NCBI RefSeq assembly: GCF_003201105.1
Contig: NZ_QICJ01000004.1
Location: 1-64,000, forward strand
Source of the DNA: Dyella sp. AtDHG13
GTDB lineage: Bacteria > Pseudomonadota > Gammaproteobacteria > Xanthomonadales > Rhodanobacteraceae
Length of the DNA: 64,000 nucleotides
Reading direction: 5' to 3'
The translations under genes were made by a program, and so were the position numbers. The notes under the pieces were generated by a model. That model worked only from the letters and a program-made list of their open reading frames with translations, did not search any database and was not told the origin of the DNA. Below, piece by piece: positions 25,596 through 34,528 of the stretch. Position 1 is the stretch's first letter. Each line of letters opens with the position of its first letter.

Positions 25596-28490
25596 TTAGA
25601 ACTGCTGGTTGTACTGCAGGTAGATGTAGCGACCCAGGTCCAGCGTCGGATCGACCGAGCCCGAGGAGTTGTAGCCCAGCGCATAGGCGTTGACCGTGTT
25701 CGGCGCATGCTTGTCGAAGATGTCACGCATGCCGAAGGCGATCTGGCCCTTCCACGGCAGCTGGTAGCGCACCTGCGCGTCGTTGAACACGGCGGCGCCC
25801 ATGCGGTCCGCACCGGTGCCGTAGCCCCAGTTCACGCTGGTGTAGTTGGGCTTGTTGCAGTGGATGCCGGCGGTGGCGTCCCAGCACTGGTCGAGGAACG
25901 CGCCGTAGTAGCGGATGCCCCAGGTGGCGCCCCAGTTGCCCAGCGTCCAGTCCAGGCCCAGGTTGGCGCGCCAGTGGTTGTAGCCGTACTGGCCGGCGTA
26001 GTTGATCGCCGGGGCGTCGTTGGTCGAAGCCTGGTTCCAGTCGTCCAGGTAGTTCACGTTCGCGTTGAACACGAACTTGCCGAACGAGAACGCCGGCAGG
26101 CGATAGTTCACGCCCAGGTTGTAGCCGGTGGTCTCCAGCCAGCCCAGGTTGGCGTTGCCGCGGTGCAGGTTCACCACCTGGCCGTTGGCATCGCGCTGGA
26201 ACGCCGAGCAGAATTCCTGCACCGAGTACTGGTAGCACTGGTCCAGCACGTAGTTGGCATCGATCGCCGTGATGACGTTGGTGATCTTGATGTCGTAGTA
26301 GTCCAGCGTCATGTCCAGGCCGTCGACATAGTGCGGGCTGTACACGAGGCCGAGCGTGCGGGTGGTGCTGTGCTCCGGCTGCAGGTACGCGTTGCCGGCG
26401 CCGGCCACGAACGGTGTGGTGCTCTGCTGGTTCGGGCCCGCGACCGGGTTGCCGGCGGTATCCGTCTGACGGAACGTCGACGCCAGGCCAGCGGCCTTGC
26501 AGTTGGCGGCCACCGTCGGGTTGCTGGTGCTGCCGTACTTGGCATCGCAGGGGTCGGTGTAACCGTCGAAGGTCTGCGAACCGCCGCCGAACAGGTCGCC
26601 CAGCGTCGGCGCGCGGAAGCCCTTGGCGAAGGTGCCGCGCACCATCAAGTCGTCGAACGGCGACCAGGTGAAGCTGTACTTGTTGTTGGTGGTGCTGCCG
26701 AAATTGCTGTAATGCGAGTAGCGGCTGGCGACGTCCACGGCCAGCGACTTGGCGCCCGGCAGGTCCTTCAACAGCGGCGCGTTGAGTTCGAGGTACGCTT
26801 CGTTGGTGGTGTAGGAGCCCGAGGTCGGGCCGGCGGCGAGGTCGGTGGTGTAGCCGGCGCTGGCCATTTCGTCCGGCTGGTCATAGCCGCTTACGTTGCG
26901 GTGTTCGACACCGGCCGCGAAGCTGAAGGTGCCGGCCGGCAGCTCGAACAGGCCGCCCGTAATGTTGGCCGTGAAGTCCTTCTGTACGCTCTGATCGGTG
27001 GCGTGCTCGCGCGCCATGATGTAGTTCAGCGCTTCCTTGGTCGACGCGCTCGGGCCACCCAGGATGTTGAACGGCACGCACTGGCTGAGCGCGATCGGGT
27101 TGGCGGCGGTGCCGCACTGCACGACGCCCTGGCTGTTGAGGAACGACGGGCCCAGCGCCTGCTGCAGGTTCAGCAGGTTGATGTTGCCGGTGTTGGTGGT
27201 GTCCACGTCGTACTTGTTGTAGCCAAAGCCCGCATCCCAGTTCCACGCATGGTCGAGGAACTCGAAGTTGCCTTCGAAGCCCGCATCGAAATGCAGCGAC
27301 TTGGCGCTTTCGCTGCTCACGCGCGGCAGCTCCACGATGCGGCGGGCGAACGACAGGTCGGTGCCCGGCACCGGGTTGTAGTAGCTCTCGCCGCTGAGGT
27401 AGACCGGGAAGTTCGGCTGGCTGGTGCTGGTCAGCGGATAGCCGGCCACCTGCGTCGACGAGTTGCGCTCGGCGTACATGCCGGTCGCCTTGAACGTCAC
27501 GTTGTCGCTGAAGTTGTAGGTGCCTTCGGTGAAGATGGACTTCAGCTCGCTCGGCAGCTGCTCCATCATCTGGTTGGTGGCGTTGAAGTAATCGTTGTCC
27601 TGCACGCCGACGTGGTAGTTGCTCAGCTGCGTCGCATCCGCGCCCACGCCGATGTTGTTCGGATCGCCGGTGTGGTTGAGCACATAGGTCTTGCCGTCGT
27701 ACGAGAAGCGGCCCCACGGGCCGGTGCCGCTGTAACCGGCGGAGCGATCGAAATCGCCGAAGGTGTACTTGGTGAAGTCACGATCCTTCGCCCACACGGT
27801 GCCGGTCTTGTTGTACGTCGCGGCGAACACGATGGAGGACTTGTCCGTGGTGGTTCCCACGGTGAACGAGTAAGCCTGCTGCGTGCCGTCGTTGCCGCTT
27901 TCGTTCTGGCCGACATAGCCGCTCACGGCCGCGCCGTTGAAGCGGTCCTTGAGGATGATGTTGACCACGCCGGCCACGGCGTCGGAACCGTAGATGGAGG
28001 AAGCACCGTCCTTGAGGATTTCGATGCGGTCGATCAGCGCCACCGGGATGGTGGAAACGTCGGTGTAGCCGTTGAGGCTGGTCATCCAGCGCTTGCCGTT
28101 CACCAGCACCAGCGTGCGGTTCTCGCCCAGGCTGTACAGGTTGACGTACTGGCCGCCTTCCTCGGTGTTGCTGGTCAGCACAGCCGCCTTGGAGAAGGTT
28201 GGCTGGCCGGTGATGGTCAGGTTCTGCAGGATGTCGCCCACATTGGTCAGGCCGGTTTTCTGGATGTCGGCCTGCGACAGCGTGATGACGGGCTGCGCCG
28301 TTTCCACGTCCACGCTGCGGATGCGCGAACCGGTCACGGTGATGGTTTCGAGCTTCTTGGCCGACTCGGGCGTGGGCGTGGTGCTGGTGCCGGCGTCCTG
28401 CGCCAGCACGGAACCGGAGGCGGCGAATGCGCCGACGACAAGGCCAAGGCGAATGGCCGCAGACAGCTTGCTGTTTCGATAATGCTTCAC
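25596..28490 (-). CDS. TonB-dependent receptor, large 'TGSRI' type
   Basis: 964 residues. Signal peptide ~1-31 (ends SVLAQ), TonB box and start of the plug in LETITVTGSRIRSVD (~47-61), a plug domain with GLTNVGDILQNL and NRTLVLVNGKRW, then a 22-strand barrel ending in aromatic YLQYNQQF, the outer-membrane insertion signal. The TGSRI type typically takes up oligosaccharides, peptides or other polymers from plant or microbial debris; substrate unassigned. It has its own promoter (28654-28683) with a ~160-nt leader and a terminator (25540-25565), so it is monocistronic. Confidence 0.9.
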   Translation of the reverse strand: MKHYRNSKLSAAIRLGLVVGAFAASGSVLAQDAGTSTTPTPESAKKLETITVTGSRIRSVDVETAQPVITLSQADIQKTGLTNVGDILQNLTITGQPTFSKAAVLTSNTEEGGQYVNLYSLGENRTLVLVNGKRWMTSLNGYTDVSTIPVALIDRIEILKDGASSIYGSDAVAGVVNIILKDRFNGAAVSGYVGQNESGNDGTQQAYSFTVGTTTDKSSIVFAATYNKTGTVWAKDRDFTKYTFGDFDRSAGYSGTGPWGRFSYDGKTYVLNHTGDPNNIGVGADATQLSNYHVGVQDNDYFNATNQMMEQLPSELKSIFTEGTYNFSDNVTFKATGMYAERNSSTQVAGYPLTSTSQPNFPVYLSGESYYNPVPGTDLSFARRIVELPRVSSESAKSLHFDAGFEGNFEFLDHAWNWDAGFGYNKYDVDTTNTGNINLLNLQQALGPSFLNSQGVVQCGTAANPIALSQCVPFNILGGPSASTKEALNYIMAREHATDQSVQKDFTANITGGLFELPAGTFSFAAGVEHRNVSGYDQPDEMASAGYTTDLAAGPTSGSYTTNEAYLELNAPLLKDLPGAKSLAVDVASRYSHYSNFGSTTNNKYSFTWSPFDDLMVRGTFAKGFRAPTLGDLFGGGSQTFDGYTDPCDAKYGSTSNPTVAANCKAAGLASTFRQTDTAGNPVAGPNQQSTTPFVAGAGNAYLQPEHSTTRTLGLVYSPHYVDGLDMTLDYYDIKITNVITAIDANYVLDQCYQYSVQEFCSAFQRDANGQVVNLHRGNANLGWLETTGYNLGVNYRLPAFSFGKFVFNANVNYLDDWNQASTNDAPAINYAGQYGYNHWRANLGLDWTLGNWGATWGIRYYGAFLDQCWDATAGIHCNKPNYTSVNWGYGTGADRMGAAVFNDAQVRYQLPWKGQIAFGMRDIFDKHAPNTVNAYALGYNSSGSVDPTLDLGRYIYLQYNQQF

Positions 28491-28653
28491 GTTTTAGCTC
28501 CCCTAACGACGTGATCGACTAGAAAGTGAGGGGCCGGGCGTCGTCCCGGCTTCTTTTCAGGCACGCAGGTACCCGCAACGCCATCGGCAGAGATGGCGCC
28601 GTAACTCTATGAGTCAGCAGGAATTTACGATTCCCCCCTGCGACCTGTCACCG

Positions 28654-28683
28654 AACTTAGACGGCGCAATCACGAAAAGTCAA
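28654..28683 (-). promoter_or_regulatory. Sigma-70-type promoter of the TonB-dependent receptor
   Basis: On the minus strand TTGACT (-35) is separated by 18 bases from TAAGTT (-10), within an AT-rich stretch unusual for this genome. It would give a leader of ~155-160 nt before the receptor ATG at 28490. The rest of the 473-bp gap 28491-28963 shows no gene. Confidence 0.6.
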
Positions 28684-28963
28684 CGAATTTTGTAAGTTTC
28701 CAGCAAGCTTCAGTAAAATCCGTGGCTTACGTGTTCGGCACAGCCGTTTTTGATAGCCGTTACTGAGAACCCGGGCTCAATCCTTGCGCGAAGCTGTGGT
28801 GAATCTGGTGTCAGCTTGGCGAAAGATTTTGCGATTTGGCGTTGATGGAACCAGGGCGACGCCGCTTGGTGGACGGATACCTTGAAGCCGCAAGGGCGGC
28901 CGATCGGCCGCCGCGTGCCATCGCCAATAAAATGCCGGGGTTTACCCTCAAGGATTTCACCGC

Positions 28964-29800
28964 GTGGCGCATTATTCCGGCCCCCTGCTTGTCCGCTCCG
29001 CCGGCGAGTCCCTACTTGCCGCGCGCGACGCGGGCAAGACCGAATGGTCCGGCTCGATGGATCTGGACCGTTCCGGCGGCCGAGCGCAGTTGCAGGCGGA
29101 CGGCTGGCTGTGGAACGGACAGCGCTATCCCTATCCCGGCAAGTTGAAGGACCGCACCATCTACTACTGGGATGGGGAGGATTTCTCCTCGGTGTCGTGC
29201 TTCTCGACGTCGCTGATCAAGCTGGTGCCCACCGAGTGGGGCGCGCCCACGTTCGAGATCGACGGCATCAAGATGCTGCCCACGTCCAGGGAATCGCCTG
29301 TGGACGACGCGCGCCGCAAGGTGGCCCTGGTGGAGCCGCGCGGCAAGGTCGTGCTCGATACCTGCGGCGGCCTGGGCTATTTCGCCGCGTGCTGCCTGGA
29401 GGCCGGCGTGGCGCGCATCCAGTCGTTCGAAAAGAACGCTGACGTGTTGTGGCTGCGCACGCTCAACCCGTGGTCGCCTGATCCGGAAGCCAGCGGCGGC
29501 CGCCTGCAACTCGCGCACGCGGACGTGTCGCAGGCGATCGCGCAGATGCCGGACGCATCGGTGGATGCCGTGCTGCACGATCCGCCGCGCTTCGGCATTG
29601 CCGGCGAGCTGTATGCGCAGACGTTCTACGACCAGCTCGCACGCGTGCTGCGGCGGGGCGGCCGGATGTTCCATTACACCGGCAGCCCCAATAAGCTCAC
29701 CAGCGACCGCGACGTGCCACGCGAGGTGGCGAAGCGCCTGGAGAAGGCGGGCTTCAACGCGCAGCTAGCGCTGGATGGCGTGCTGGCGATGAAGCGGTGA
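28964..29800 (+). CDS. SAM-dependent methyltransferase (COG2521-like)
   Basis: 278 residues from a GTG at 28964, with AAGGA nine bases upstream. The Rossmann SAM site is VVLDTCGGLGYFA (~128-140) and motif IV is LHDPPRF (~207-213), a (D/N)PP(F/Y)-like signature of amino/nucleotide methyltransferases. The N-terminal ~110 residues contain YYWDGEDFSSVSCFS. The pattern resembles the COG2521 methyltransferases, whose substrate is unknown. Single gene, followed by a REP-like palindrome. Confidence 0.75.
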   Translation: MAHYSGPLLVRSAGESLLAARDAGKTEWSGSMDLDRSGGRAQLQADGWLWNGQRYPYPGKLKDRTIYYWDGEDFSSVSCFSTSLIKLVPTEWGAPTFEIDGIKMLPTSRESPVDDARRKVALVEPRGKVVLDTCGGLGYFAACCLEAGVARIQSFEKNADVLWLRTLNPWSPDPEASGGRLQLAHADVSQAIAQMPDASVDAVLHDPPRFGIAGELYAQTFYDQLARVLRRGGRMFHYTGSPNKLTSDRDVPREVAKRLEKAGFNAQLALDGVLAMKR

Positions 29801-29823
29801 GCACCGCGCAAGTCGTCGCGTAA

Positions 29824-29844
29824 CCCGGATTTCATCCGGGCTAC
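29824..29844. repeat. Short REP-like palindrome
   Basis: CCCGGAT, a TTC centre and ATCCGGG followed by CTAC, the minimal form of the element at 3217-3338. It lies between the methyltransferase and the convergent epimerase gene. Confidence 0.7.
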
Positions 29845-29852
29845 GGGGTGAC

Positions 29853-30740
29853 TCAAGCCGTGAAGTAATGGCCCTGCTCGAGGTCGTCGAGCAGCGTCAC
29901 CTGTTGCGGCTCCCAGCCCAGTTGCGCGCGCGTCTTCGCGCTCGATGTGTGGTTGTCGATCTGGGTGAAATGAGCGAACCAGCCGAAATGTTCCGCCGCT
30001 TCCTCGGGTGACTGGCTCACCACCGGCACGTCGAGATGCTTGCCGATAACGGTCGCGATGGCGCGGAACGACACGCCTTGCTCGGCCACGGCGTGATAGC
30101 GCACGCCGCCGGCCGCCTTTTCCAGCGCAAGGCGATACAGGCGCGCCGCGTCGAGGCGATGCACGGCCGGCCAGCGGTTGTCCCCGTTGCCCACATACGC
30201 CGACACGCCCTTCTCGCGCGCCAGCTTGATGAGGATAGGCACGAAACCGTGGTCGCCCTTGCCGTGCACCGTGGGCGGCAGGCGCAGCACGGAGGCATTG
30301 ATGCCGCGCGCGGCCAGCGCTTCGGTGGTCTTTTCCGAGACCACGCGCGGGAAGGAGGATTCGTTGGCATCGTCTTCCGTGGCCAGGCGCCCGGGTGCGA
30401 GCAGGCCCGTGCCCGAGGTGACCAGCAGCGGACGGTTCGAGCCGGCCAGGGCATCGCCGATGGCGCCGAGCGCCACGCGCTCCACTTCGCAGCTTTTCTC
30501 GAACTGTGTAAAATCGTGGATAAACGCCGTATGGATCACGCCGTCCGCCTCGTCAACGCCGCGGCGCAGGCTGTCCAGATCCTCCAGCGAACCGCGATGT
30601 ACCTGGGCGCCGGTGGCGGCGAGCGCTTCGGCGGAGGCATCGGAGCGCGCCATGCCCAACACCTGGTGACCTGCATCCAGCAATTCATGAACCACGGCAG
30701 AACCCACGAAACCCGTGGCGCCGGTGACAAACACACGCAT
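29853..30740 (-). CDS. NAD-dependent epimerase/dehydratase (extended SDR)
   Basis: 295 residues. The cofactor motif VTGATGFVGSAV is at 5-16; the catalytic Ser/Tyr-x3-Lys typical of epimerases is not obvious (a SEKTTEA segment replaces YxxxK), as in atypical SDR families. C-terminal half: GNGDNRWPAVHRLDAARLYRLAL, conserved in this group. It probably reduces or epimerises a small molecule; substrate unknown. Divergent from the MmyB-type regulator at 30822, with 81 bp between. Confidence 0.85.
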   Translation of the reverse strand: MRVFVTGATGFVGSAVVHELLDAGHQVLGMARSDASAEALAATGAQVHRGSLEDLDSLRRGVDEADGVIHTAFIHDFTQFEKSCEVERVALGAIGDALAGSNRPLLVTSGTGLLAPGRLATEDDANESSFPRVVSEKTTEALAARGINASVLRLPPTVHGKGDHGFVPILIKLAREKGVSAYVGNGDNRWPAVHRLDAARLYRLALEKAAGGVRYHAVAEQGVSFRAIATVIGKHLDVPVVSQSPEEAAEHFGWFAHFTQIDNHTSSAKTRAQLGWEPQQVTLLDDLEQGHYFTA

Positions 30741-30821
30741 GATAAAGTCCCTGAGTGATTCAACCGACTTCGATGATCGGCGCAGGGCGCATCGGCGATG
30801 AAGCCGTGACGTTATACCGGT

Positions 30822-31685
30822 ATGGCGACTGACAGGCTGAGCATGGTGGGCAACGAGGAGAATCCGCTGGCGCTGTTCCTCAGGGATCGGCGCGCGCGGC
30901 TTGATCCGGCCGCGTACGGATTCTCGCCATCGCGCCGTCGCACGCCCGGCCTGCGACGCGAGGAAGTGGCGCAGCGCGCCAACGTCAGCGCCACCTGGTA
31001 CACCTGGCTCGAACAGGGGCGCGGCGGCTCGCCGTCGGCCGAGGTACTCGATCGCCTGGCGCGCGCATTGGAACTCAACCCGGTCGAGCGCGAGCACCTC
31101 TTCCTGCTGGCGCAGCATCGTCCACCGCAGGTGCAGTACGAAGCTCCGCAGGGTGTCACGCGGCGCCTGCAATGCGTGCTCGATGCCATGACCTACAGCC
31201 CGGCCTTCGTGCGCACCGTGCGCTGGGACATCGTGGCGTGGAATCACGCCGCCACCAAGGTGCTGGGCGATTACGCCGAGCTGCCGCCGGATCAGCGCAA
31301 TTCGCTGCGGCTGATCTTCGGCAACCGCCGGGTGCGCGAACGCATGACCGAGTGGGAAAGCGATGCCCGCGGCATCGTGGCGACCTTCCGCGCGGAGATC
31401 GCGCGCCTGGGCGCATCGCGCGAAGTGGAAACCTTCGTGGCGGAGCTGTGCGAACAAAGCCCGGAATTCGCGGCCATGTGGCGCGACCACGACGTGCGGC
31501 GCTACGGCGAAGGCACCAAGCACATGCGCCATCCCGTGGTGGGCCACATCGCGCTGGATTATTCGGTGTTCGCGGTGAACGAACAGCCCGGGCTGAGCAT
31601 GGTGGTCTACAGCCCGGCGACGCCGGAAGACGCCACGCGCGTGCGCCGGCTGGTGGATGGCCCTGCGGGCTCCGGCGTGACCTGA
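30822..31685 (+). CDS. MmyB-type XRE-family transcriptional regulator
   Basis: 287 residues. An N-terminal helix-turn-helix (RRRTPGLRREEVAQRANVSATWYTWLEQGRG family motif, ~30-60) is followed by a PAS-like MmyB ligand-binding domain (~105-270, with WNHAATKVLGDY). Family members regulate a divergently encoded SDR/oxidoreductase, exactly the layout here, so the epimerase at 30740 is its likely target. ATG 30822 or the internal ATG at 30843 could be the start. Confidence 0.85.
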   Translation: MATDRLSMVGNEENPLALFLRDRRARLDPAAYGFSPSRRRTPGLRREEVAQRANVSATWYTWLEQGRGGSPSAEVLDRLARALELNPVEREHLFLLAQHRPPQVQYEAPQGVTRRLQCVLDAMTYSPAFVRTVRWDIVAWNHAATKVLGDYAELPPDQRNSLRLIFGNRRVRERMTEWESDARGIVATFRAEIARLGASREVETFVAELCEQSPEFAAMWRDHDVRRYGEGTKHMRHPVVGHIALDYSVFAVNEQPGLSMVVYSPATPEDATRVRRLVDGPAGSGVT

Positions 31686-31711
31686 CGAACGACATCTCCA
31701 CGGAGGTTGGC

Positions 31712-32116
31712 ATGTCCAGCAGAACGGCATCCTGCTTTTGCGGCCAGTTGCGGATCGAAGTGCAAGGCGAACCCCTGGGCGTTGGCGTCTGCCATTGCCT
31801 GGCCTGCCAGCAACGCACCGGCAGCGTGTTCGCCGCACTGGCCAGCTATGCTGCGCCGTATACGGTCACCGGCAAGGCCACGGAATTCGTGCGCACGGGC
31901 GATCATGGCGCGCAATTCCGCTTCCGCTTCTGCCCCATCTGCGGCAGCACCGTATTCCACACCGAAGAAGGCGTGGAAGGACGCGTCTCCGTCGCGGTGG
32001 GCGCGTTCGCCGATCCCACGTTTCCGCCGCCGGAGGACTCGGTCTACGAGCATCGCCGGCATGCCTGGGTGAGGCTGCCGGAAAACGTCACGCGCTACGG
32101 CACGGATCCGTCGTAG
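31712..32116 (+). CDS. GFA family protein (glutathione-dependent formaldehyde-activating enzyme fold)
   Basis: 134 residues with all zinc ligands of the GFA/CENP-V fold: SCFCGQLRI near the start, VCHCLACQQRTGS (~27-39) and FCPICGSTVF (~73-82). GFA proteins bind glutathione adducts; most members are of unknown function, and only a few speed formation of S-hydroxymethylglutathione. Ribosome site GGAGG at 31702-31706. It follows the regulator gene by 26 bp on the same strand. Confidence 0.85.
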   Translation: MSSRTASCFCGQLRIEVQGEPLGVGVCHCLACQQRTGSVFAALASYAAPYTVTGKATEFVRTGDHGAQFRFRFCPICGSTVFHTEEGVEGRVSVAVGAFADPTFPPPEDSVYEHRRHAWVRLPENVTRYGTDPS

Positions 32117-32228
32117 CGCGCGGCGGCCTTGAGTTGGCGCCCGCCACGCCCCATGGGAGCCGGGCATGCGTGTTTCAAGAGGTATGCGACACGGTTTTGG
32201 ATGGCTAAACGCCAGCTGAAAAGATCGG

Positions 32229-32257
32229 CTTGAATCCCAAAAAAGACAGCCACATTT
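32229..32257 (+). promoter_or_regulatory. Sigma-32 (heat-shock) promoter of the hsp20 gene
   Basis: CTTGAAT (-35, 32229-32235) and CCACATTT (-10, 32250-32257) with a 14-base spacer fit the RpoH consensus CTTGAAA-N13-15-CCCCATNT. Transcription would start near 32264, giving a ~75-nt leader before the ATG at 32339. Confidence 0.8.
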
Positions 32258-32263
32258 CCCCGT

Positions 32264-32339
32264 CACCGGTCGCTTCGGGGCCGGTGCGCCGCTGCATGTC
32301 GCGCGGCGTCTACCTGTTGCTCATAGGAGAATATGGTTA
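32264..32339 (+). promoter_or_regulatory. ROSE-like RNA thermometer in the hsp20 leader
   Basis: The leader can fold into two stable hairpins (CACCGG/CCGGTG at 32264-32286; CGCCGC/GCGGCG at 32287-32308) and a weak third one in which UUGCU (32317-32321) pairs across a CAU loop with the ribosome site AGGAG (32325-32329). The pairing includes a central G-G mismatch, the hallmark of ROSE elements in bacterial small heat-shock genes. At high temperature the weak hairpin would open and free the ribosome site. Confidence 0.75.
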
Positions 32340-32812
32340 TGCGTACTGTTCTGGATTTCTCGCCGCTGCACCGTTCCAGCATCGGCTATGATCGTGTGTT
32401 CGATCTGCTGGAGGCGGCCGCCCGCACGCAGACGAACGACAACTGGCCCCCGTTCGATTCCGTGAAGCTGAGCGAGGACAAGTACCGGATCACCATGGCG
32501 GTGGCCGGCTTCAGCCGCGGGGACATCAACATCACCGTGCAGGGCAACATGCTCACCGTCACCGGCGAGCGCAAGGGCGAGCAGGAAGGCGAAGTGCTGC
32601 ACCGTGGCATTGCCAACCGTCCGTTCAACCGCCGCTTCGAGCTGGCCGACCACATGCAGGTGACCGGCGCGCACATGGAGAACGGCCTGCTGGTGATCGA
32701 CCTCAAGCGCGAGATCCCCGAGGCGTACAAGCTGCGTCGCGTGGAGATCGGCGAGGCTGTGGCGACGACTGCGACGCCGGCTGCGGAGTCGATCCAGAGC
32801 CAGGCGGCGTAA
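32339..32812 (+). CDS. Small heat-shock protein Hsp20/IbpA type
   Basis: 157 residues; start 32339 is preferred over 32333 because AGGAG lies nine bases upstream. The alpha-crystallin domain spans ~35-135 (YRITMAVAGFSRGDINITV, LLVIDLKREIPE); the C-terminal part has no clear IxI motif, ending instead in an Ala/Thr-rich tail. An ATP-independent holdase that binds unfolding proteins. Controlled by a sigma-32 promoter and a ROSE-like thermometer; closed by the terminator at 32849. A single-gene unit. Confidence 0.9.
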   Translation: MRTVLDFSPLHRSSIGYDRVFDLLEAAARTQTNDNWPPFDSVKLSEDKYRITMAVAGFSRGDINITVQGNMLTVTGERKGEQEGEVLHRGIANRPFNRRFELADHMQVTGAHMENGLLVIDLKREIPEAYKLRRVEIGEAVATTATPAAESIQSQAA

Positions 32813-32848
32813 TGCCTGTTCCGCGATTCGTCGCGAGTGATGCTTCGG

Positions 32849-32880
32849 GAGGGCGGCGAATTTCGCCGCCCTCTTTCGTT
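32849..32880 (+). terminator. Rho-independent terminator of hsp20
   Basis: GAGGGCGGCGAA and TTCGCCGCCCTC form a 12-bp stem (32849-32860, 32862-32873) followed by TTTCGTT, 37 bases after the hsp20 stop. Confidence 0.8.
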
Positions 32881-32928
32881 GTAAGCGGAATTGCGTGTTC
32901 CTGAAGAAGTCTCGCAGCACTACATATT

Positions 32929-33049
32929 CGTCATTCCCGCGAAGGCGGGAACCCAGCGACTTTGACCTTCAACGGGAGAAAGGCACTGGATGACCAGCCT
33001 TCGGCTGTTGATGAAGCGCCTCCCGCCTTCGCGGGAATGACGGTGAGGG
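32929..33049. repeat. Dispersed intergenic inverted repeat, copy B
   Basis: Left arm 32929-32956 starts CGTCATTCCCGCGAAGGCGG; right arm 33021-33049 is its reverse complement and ends GACGGTGAGGG. Same family as 8461-8607 with a different inner sequence. Confidence 0.75.
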
Positions 33050-33081
33050 AGCATGCGTGTTCCAGCAGAGCCGTGAACTTC

Positions 33082-33519
33082 TCAATCGTCCGCCCGCTCC
33101 CGCACGCGATCCATCAGCTCCCGCAGCTGCTTCTGCTCACCCGTACTCAGCACGCCAAACAATTGCTCCACCGCCTGGCGCTTGGGGCCTTGCACCTCGT
33201 CCAGCTTGGCCTGGCCCGCGGCGGTGATGTCCACCAGCTGCGCGCGACGGTCGGTGGGATGCGGCGTGCGCTCGATCCAGCCGTTTTCTTCCAGCGCGTC
33301 CAGCGCGGTGGTGACCGTGCGCGGCGCGTAGCCCATCTGCGTGGCGATGTCGCTGGGGCGGCAGGGGGCCAGCCGGGCGACCAGCGCCAGCAGCTTGGAC
33401 TGCGAAAGCGACAGGCCGGCGGCCGTCATGGCGGCGTCGACGCGCTTGCGCACCAGGTGATGCAGGGCCAGGAAAGCGTCGGCCAGTTCGACGGTGGTTG
33501 ACTTGCGGGGCGCGGTCAT
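33082..33519 (-). CDS. MarR-family transcriptional regulator
   Basis: 145 residues from ATG 33519. A winged-helix fold with ARLAPCRPSDIATQMGYAPRTVTTALDALEENGWIERTPHPTDRR as recognition helix and wing (~52-97). Family members are repressors released by small ligands or redox signals. It is divergent from a siderophore-interacting protein gene, and a 12-bp palindrome lies just upstream of the start (33530-33541); it likely regulates that gene and itself. Confidence 0.85.
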   Translation of the reverse strand: MTAPRKSTTVELADAFLALHHLVRKRVDAAMTAAGLSLSQSKLLALVARLAPCRPSDIATQMGYAPRTVTTALDALEENGWIERTPHPTDRRAQLVDITAAGQAKLDEVQGPKRQAVEQLFGVLSTGEQKQLRELMDRVRERADD

Positions 33520-33529
33520 GGAAAAGTAT

Positions 33530-33541
33530 TGAGCAAGCTCA
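33530..33541. promoter_or_regulatory. MarR operator candidate
   Basis: TGAGCAAGCTCA is a perfect palindrome except for its two central bases, located 10 bases upstream of the MarR start and 56 bases upstream of the SIP start. Position fits joint control of the divergent pair. Confidence 0.55.
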
Positions 33542-33597
33542 CTATGAGTTTCATCCATTATAGCGGCGCGACCCGGCCGTCGCCAGCGAGGTTCCCC

Positions 33598-34398
33598 ATG
33601 TCCCCTGTTTCCCCCGCGATCCGGCGCGTCCGGCATCCATTGAAAATCCGCGAGCTGACGGTCAAGCGCCTCACGCCGGTATCGCCCCGCCTGTTGCGCG
33701 TAACGCTCACCGGCGACCTGGCCGACTTCGTCTCGGCCTCATTCGACGACCACGTAAAGCTATTCCTGCCCGCCGAAGGCGAATCGCGGCCGTCGCTGCC
33801 CACGGTGACCGAGCAGGGCATCGCGTTCGATCCCACCCGCCCGCGCCCCGCCGCCCGCGACTACACGCCGCGCCGGTTCGATCCGGCCGCCAACGAGCTG
33901 GACATCGAGTTCGTGCTGCATGGCGAAGGCCCGGCCGTATCGTGGGCCCGCCGCGCGCGGGTGGGCGACGTGCTGGCGCTGGGCGGGCCGCGTGGCTCCT
34001 CCATCCTTCCTTCCGGGTTGGACTGGTATCTGCTGGTGGGTGATGAGACCGCGCTGCCGGCCATCGCGCGCCGCCTGGAAGAAGCCACGCCAGAGGAATG
34101 CATCCTCGCCCTCGTCGAGGTCGAGGACGGCGATGCCGTGCTGGACCTGCCCACTGCCGCGCAGGCCAGCGTGACCTGGCTGCGTCGCGAAGCGGGCCAG
34201 GGCGGCCTACCCGATGCCGTGGGTGAACTGATCCTGCCGGAAGGCGACGGCTTTGCCTGGGCCGCCGGCGAGTACGCCAGCATCCGCCAGGTGCGGCAGC
34301 GGCTGATCGAGGTTCACGGCCTGGACCGACAGCGCATCCGGGCATCCAGCTACTGGAAGCAGGGCGAAATCGCCTCCCACGAGGCGCTCGACGACTAG
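33598..34398 (+). CDS. Siderophore-interacting protein (FAD-dependent ferric-siderophore reductase)
   Basis: 266 residues, ATG 33598. FAD-binding barrel with ARDYTPRRFD (the RxYTxR flavin motif, ~86-92) and a C-terminal SIP domain with EYASIRQVRQRLIEVHGLDR and the terminal SYWKQGE motif. It reduces Fe(III)-siderophores in the cytoplasm using NAD(P)H, releasing iron. The MarR gene is divergent. No siderophore receptor or permease is adjacent. Confidence 0.9.
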   Translation: MSPVSPAIRRVRHPLKIRELTVKRLTPVSPRLLRVTLTGDLADFVSASFDDHVKLFLPAEGESRPSLPTVTEQGIAFDPTRPRPAARDYTPRRFDPAANELDIEFVLHGEGPAVSWARRARVGDVLALGGPRGSSILPSGLDWYLLVGDETALPAIARRLEEATPEECILALVEVEDGDAVLDLPTAAQASVTWLRREAGQGGLPDAVGELILPEGDGFAWAAGEYASIRQVRQRLIEVHGLDRQRIRASSYWKQGEIASHEALDD

Positions 34399-34528
34399 CC
34401 CTTTTCGCGGCGTGAGCCGCTTGCGGACGTACGTAGTTTTACGATTCCCCTTTGCGGAGCGCGGGCGTCAAATGCACCCCTGATGCGACTTCCGTGGGCA
34501 TCCCGGTGCCCCGTCACGAGGTGCAACC

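Noticed and set aside
25587-28514. A 975-codon open frame opposite the large TonB-dependent receptor, and similarly long antisense frames opposite 21694-24054 and 61375-63903
   Set aside because: These frames are a codon-bias artefact of high GC: the sense genes have clear families and signals, while the antisense translations are Val/Ala/Arg/His-rich without homology or ribosome sites.
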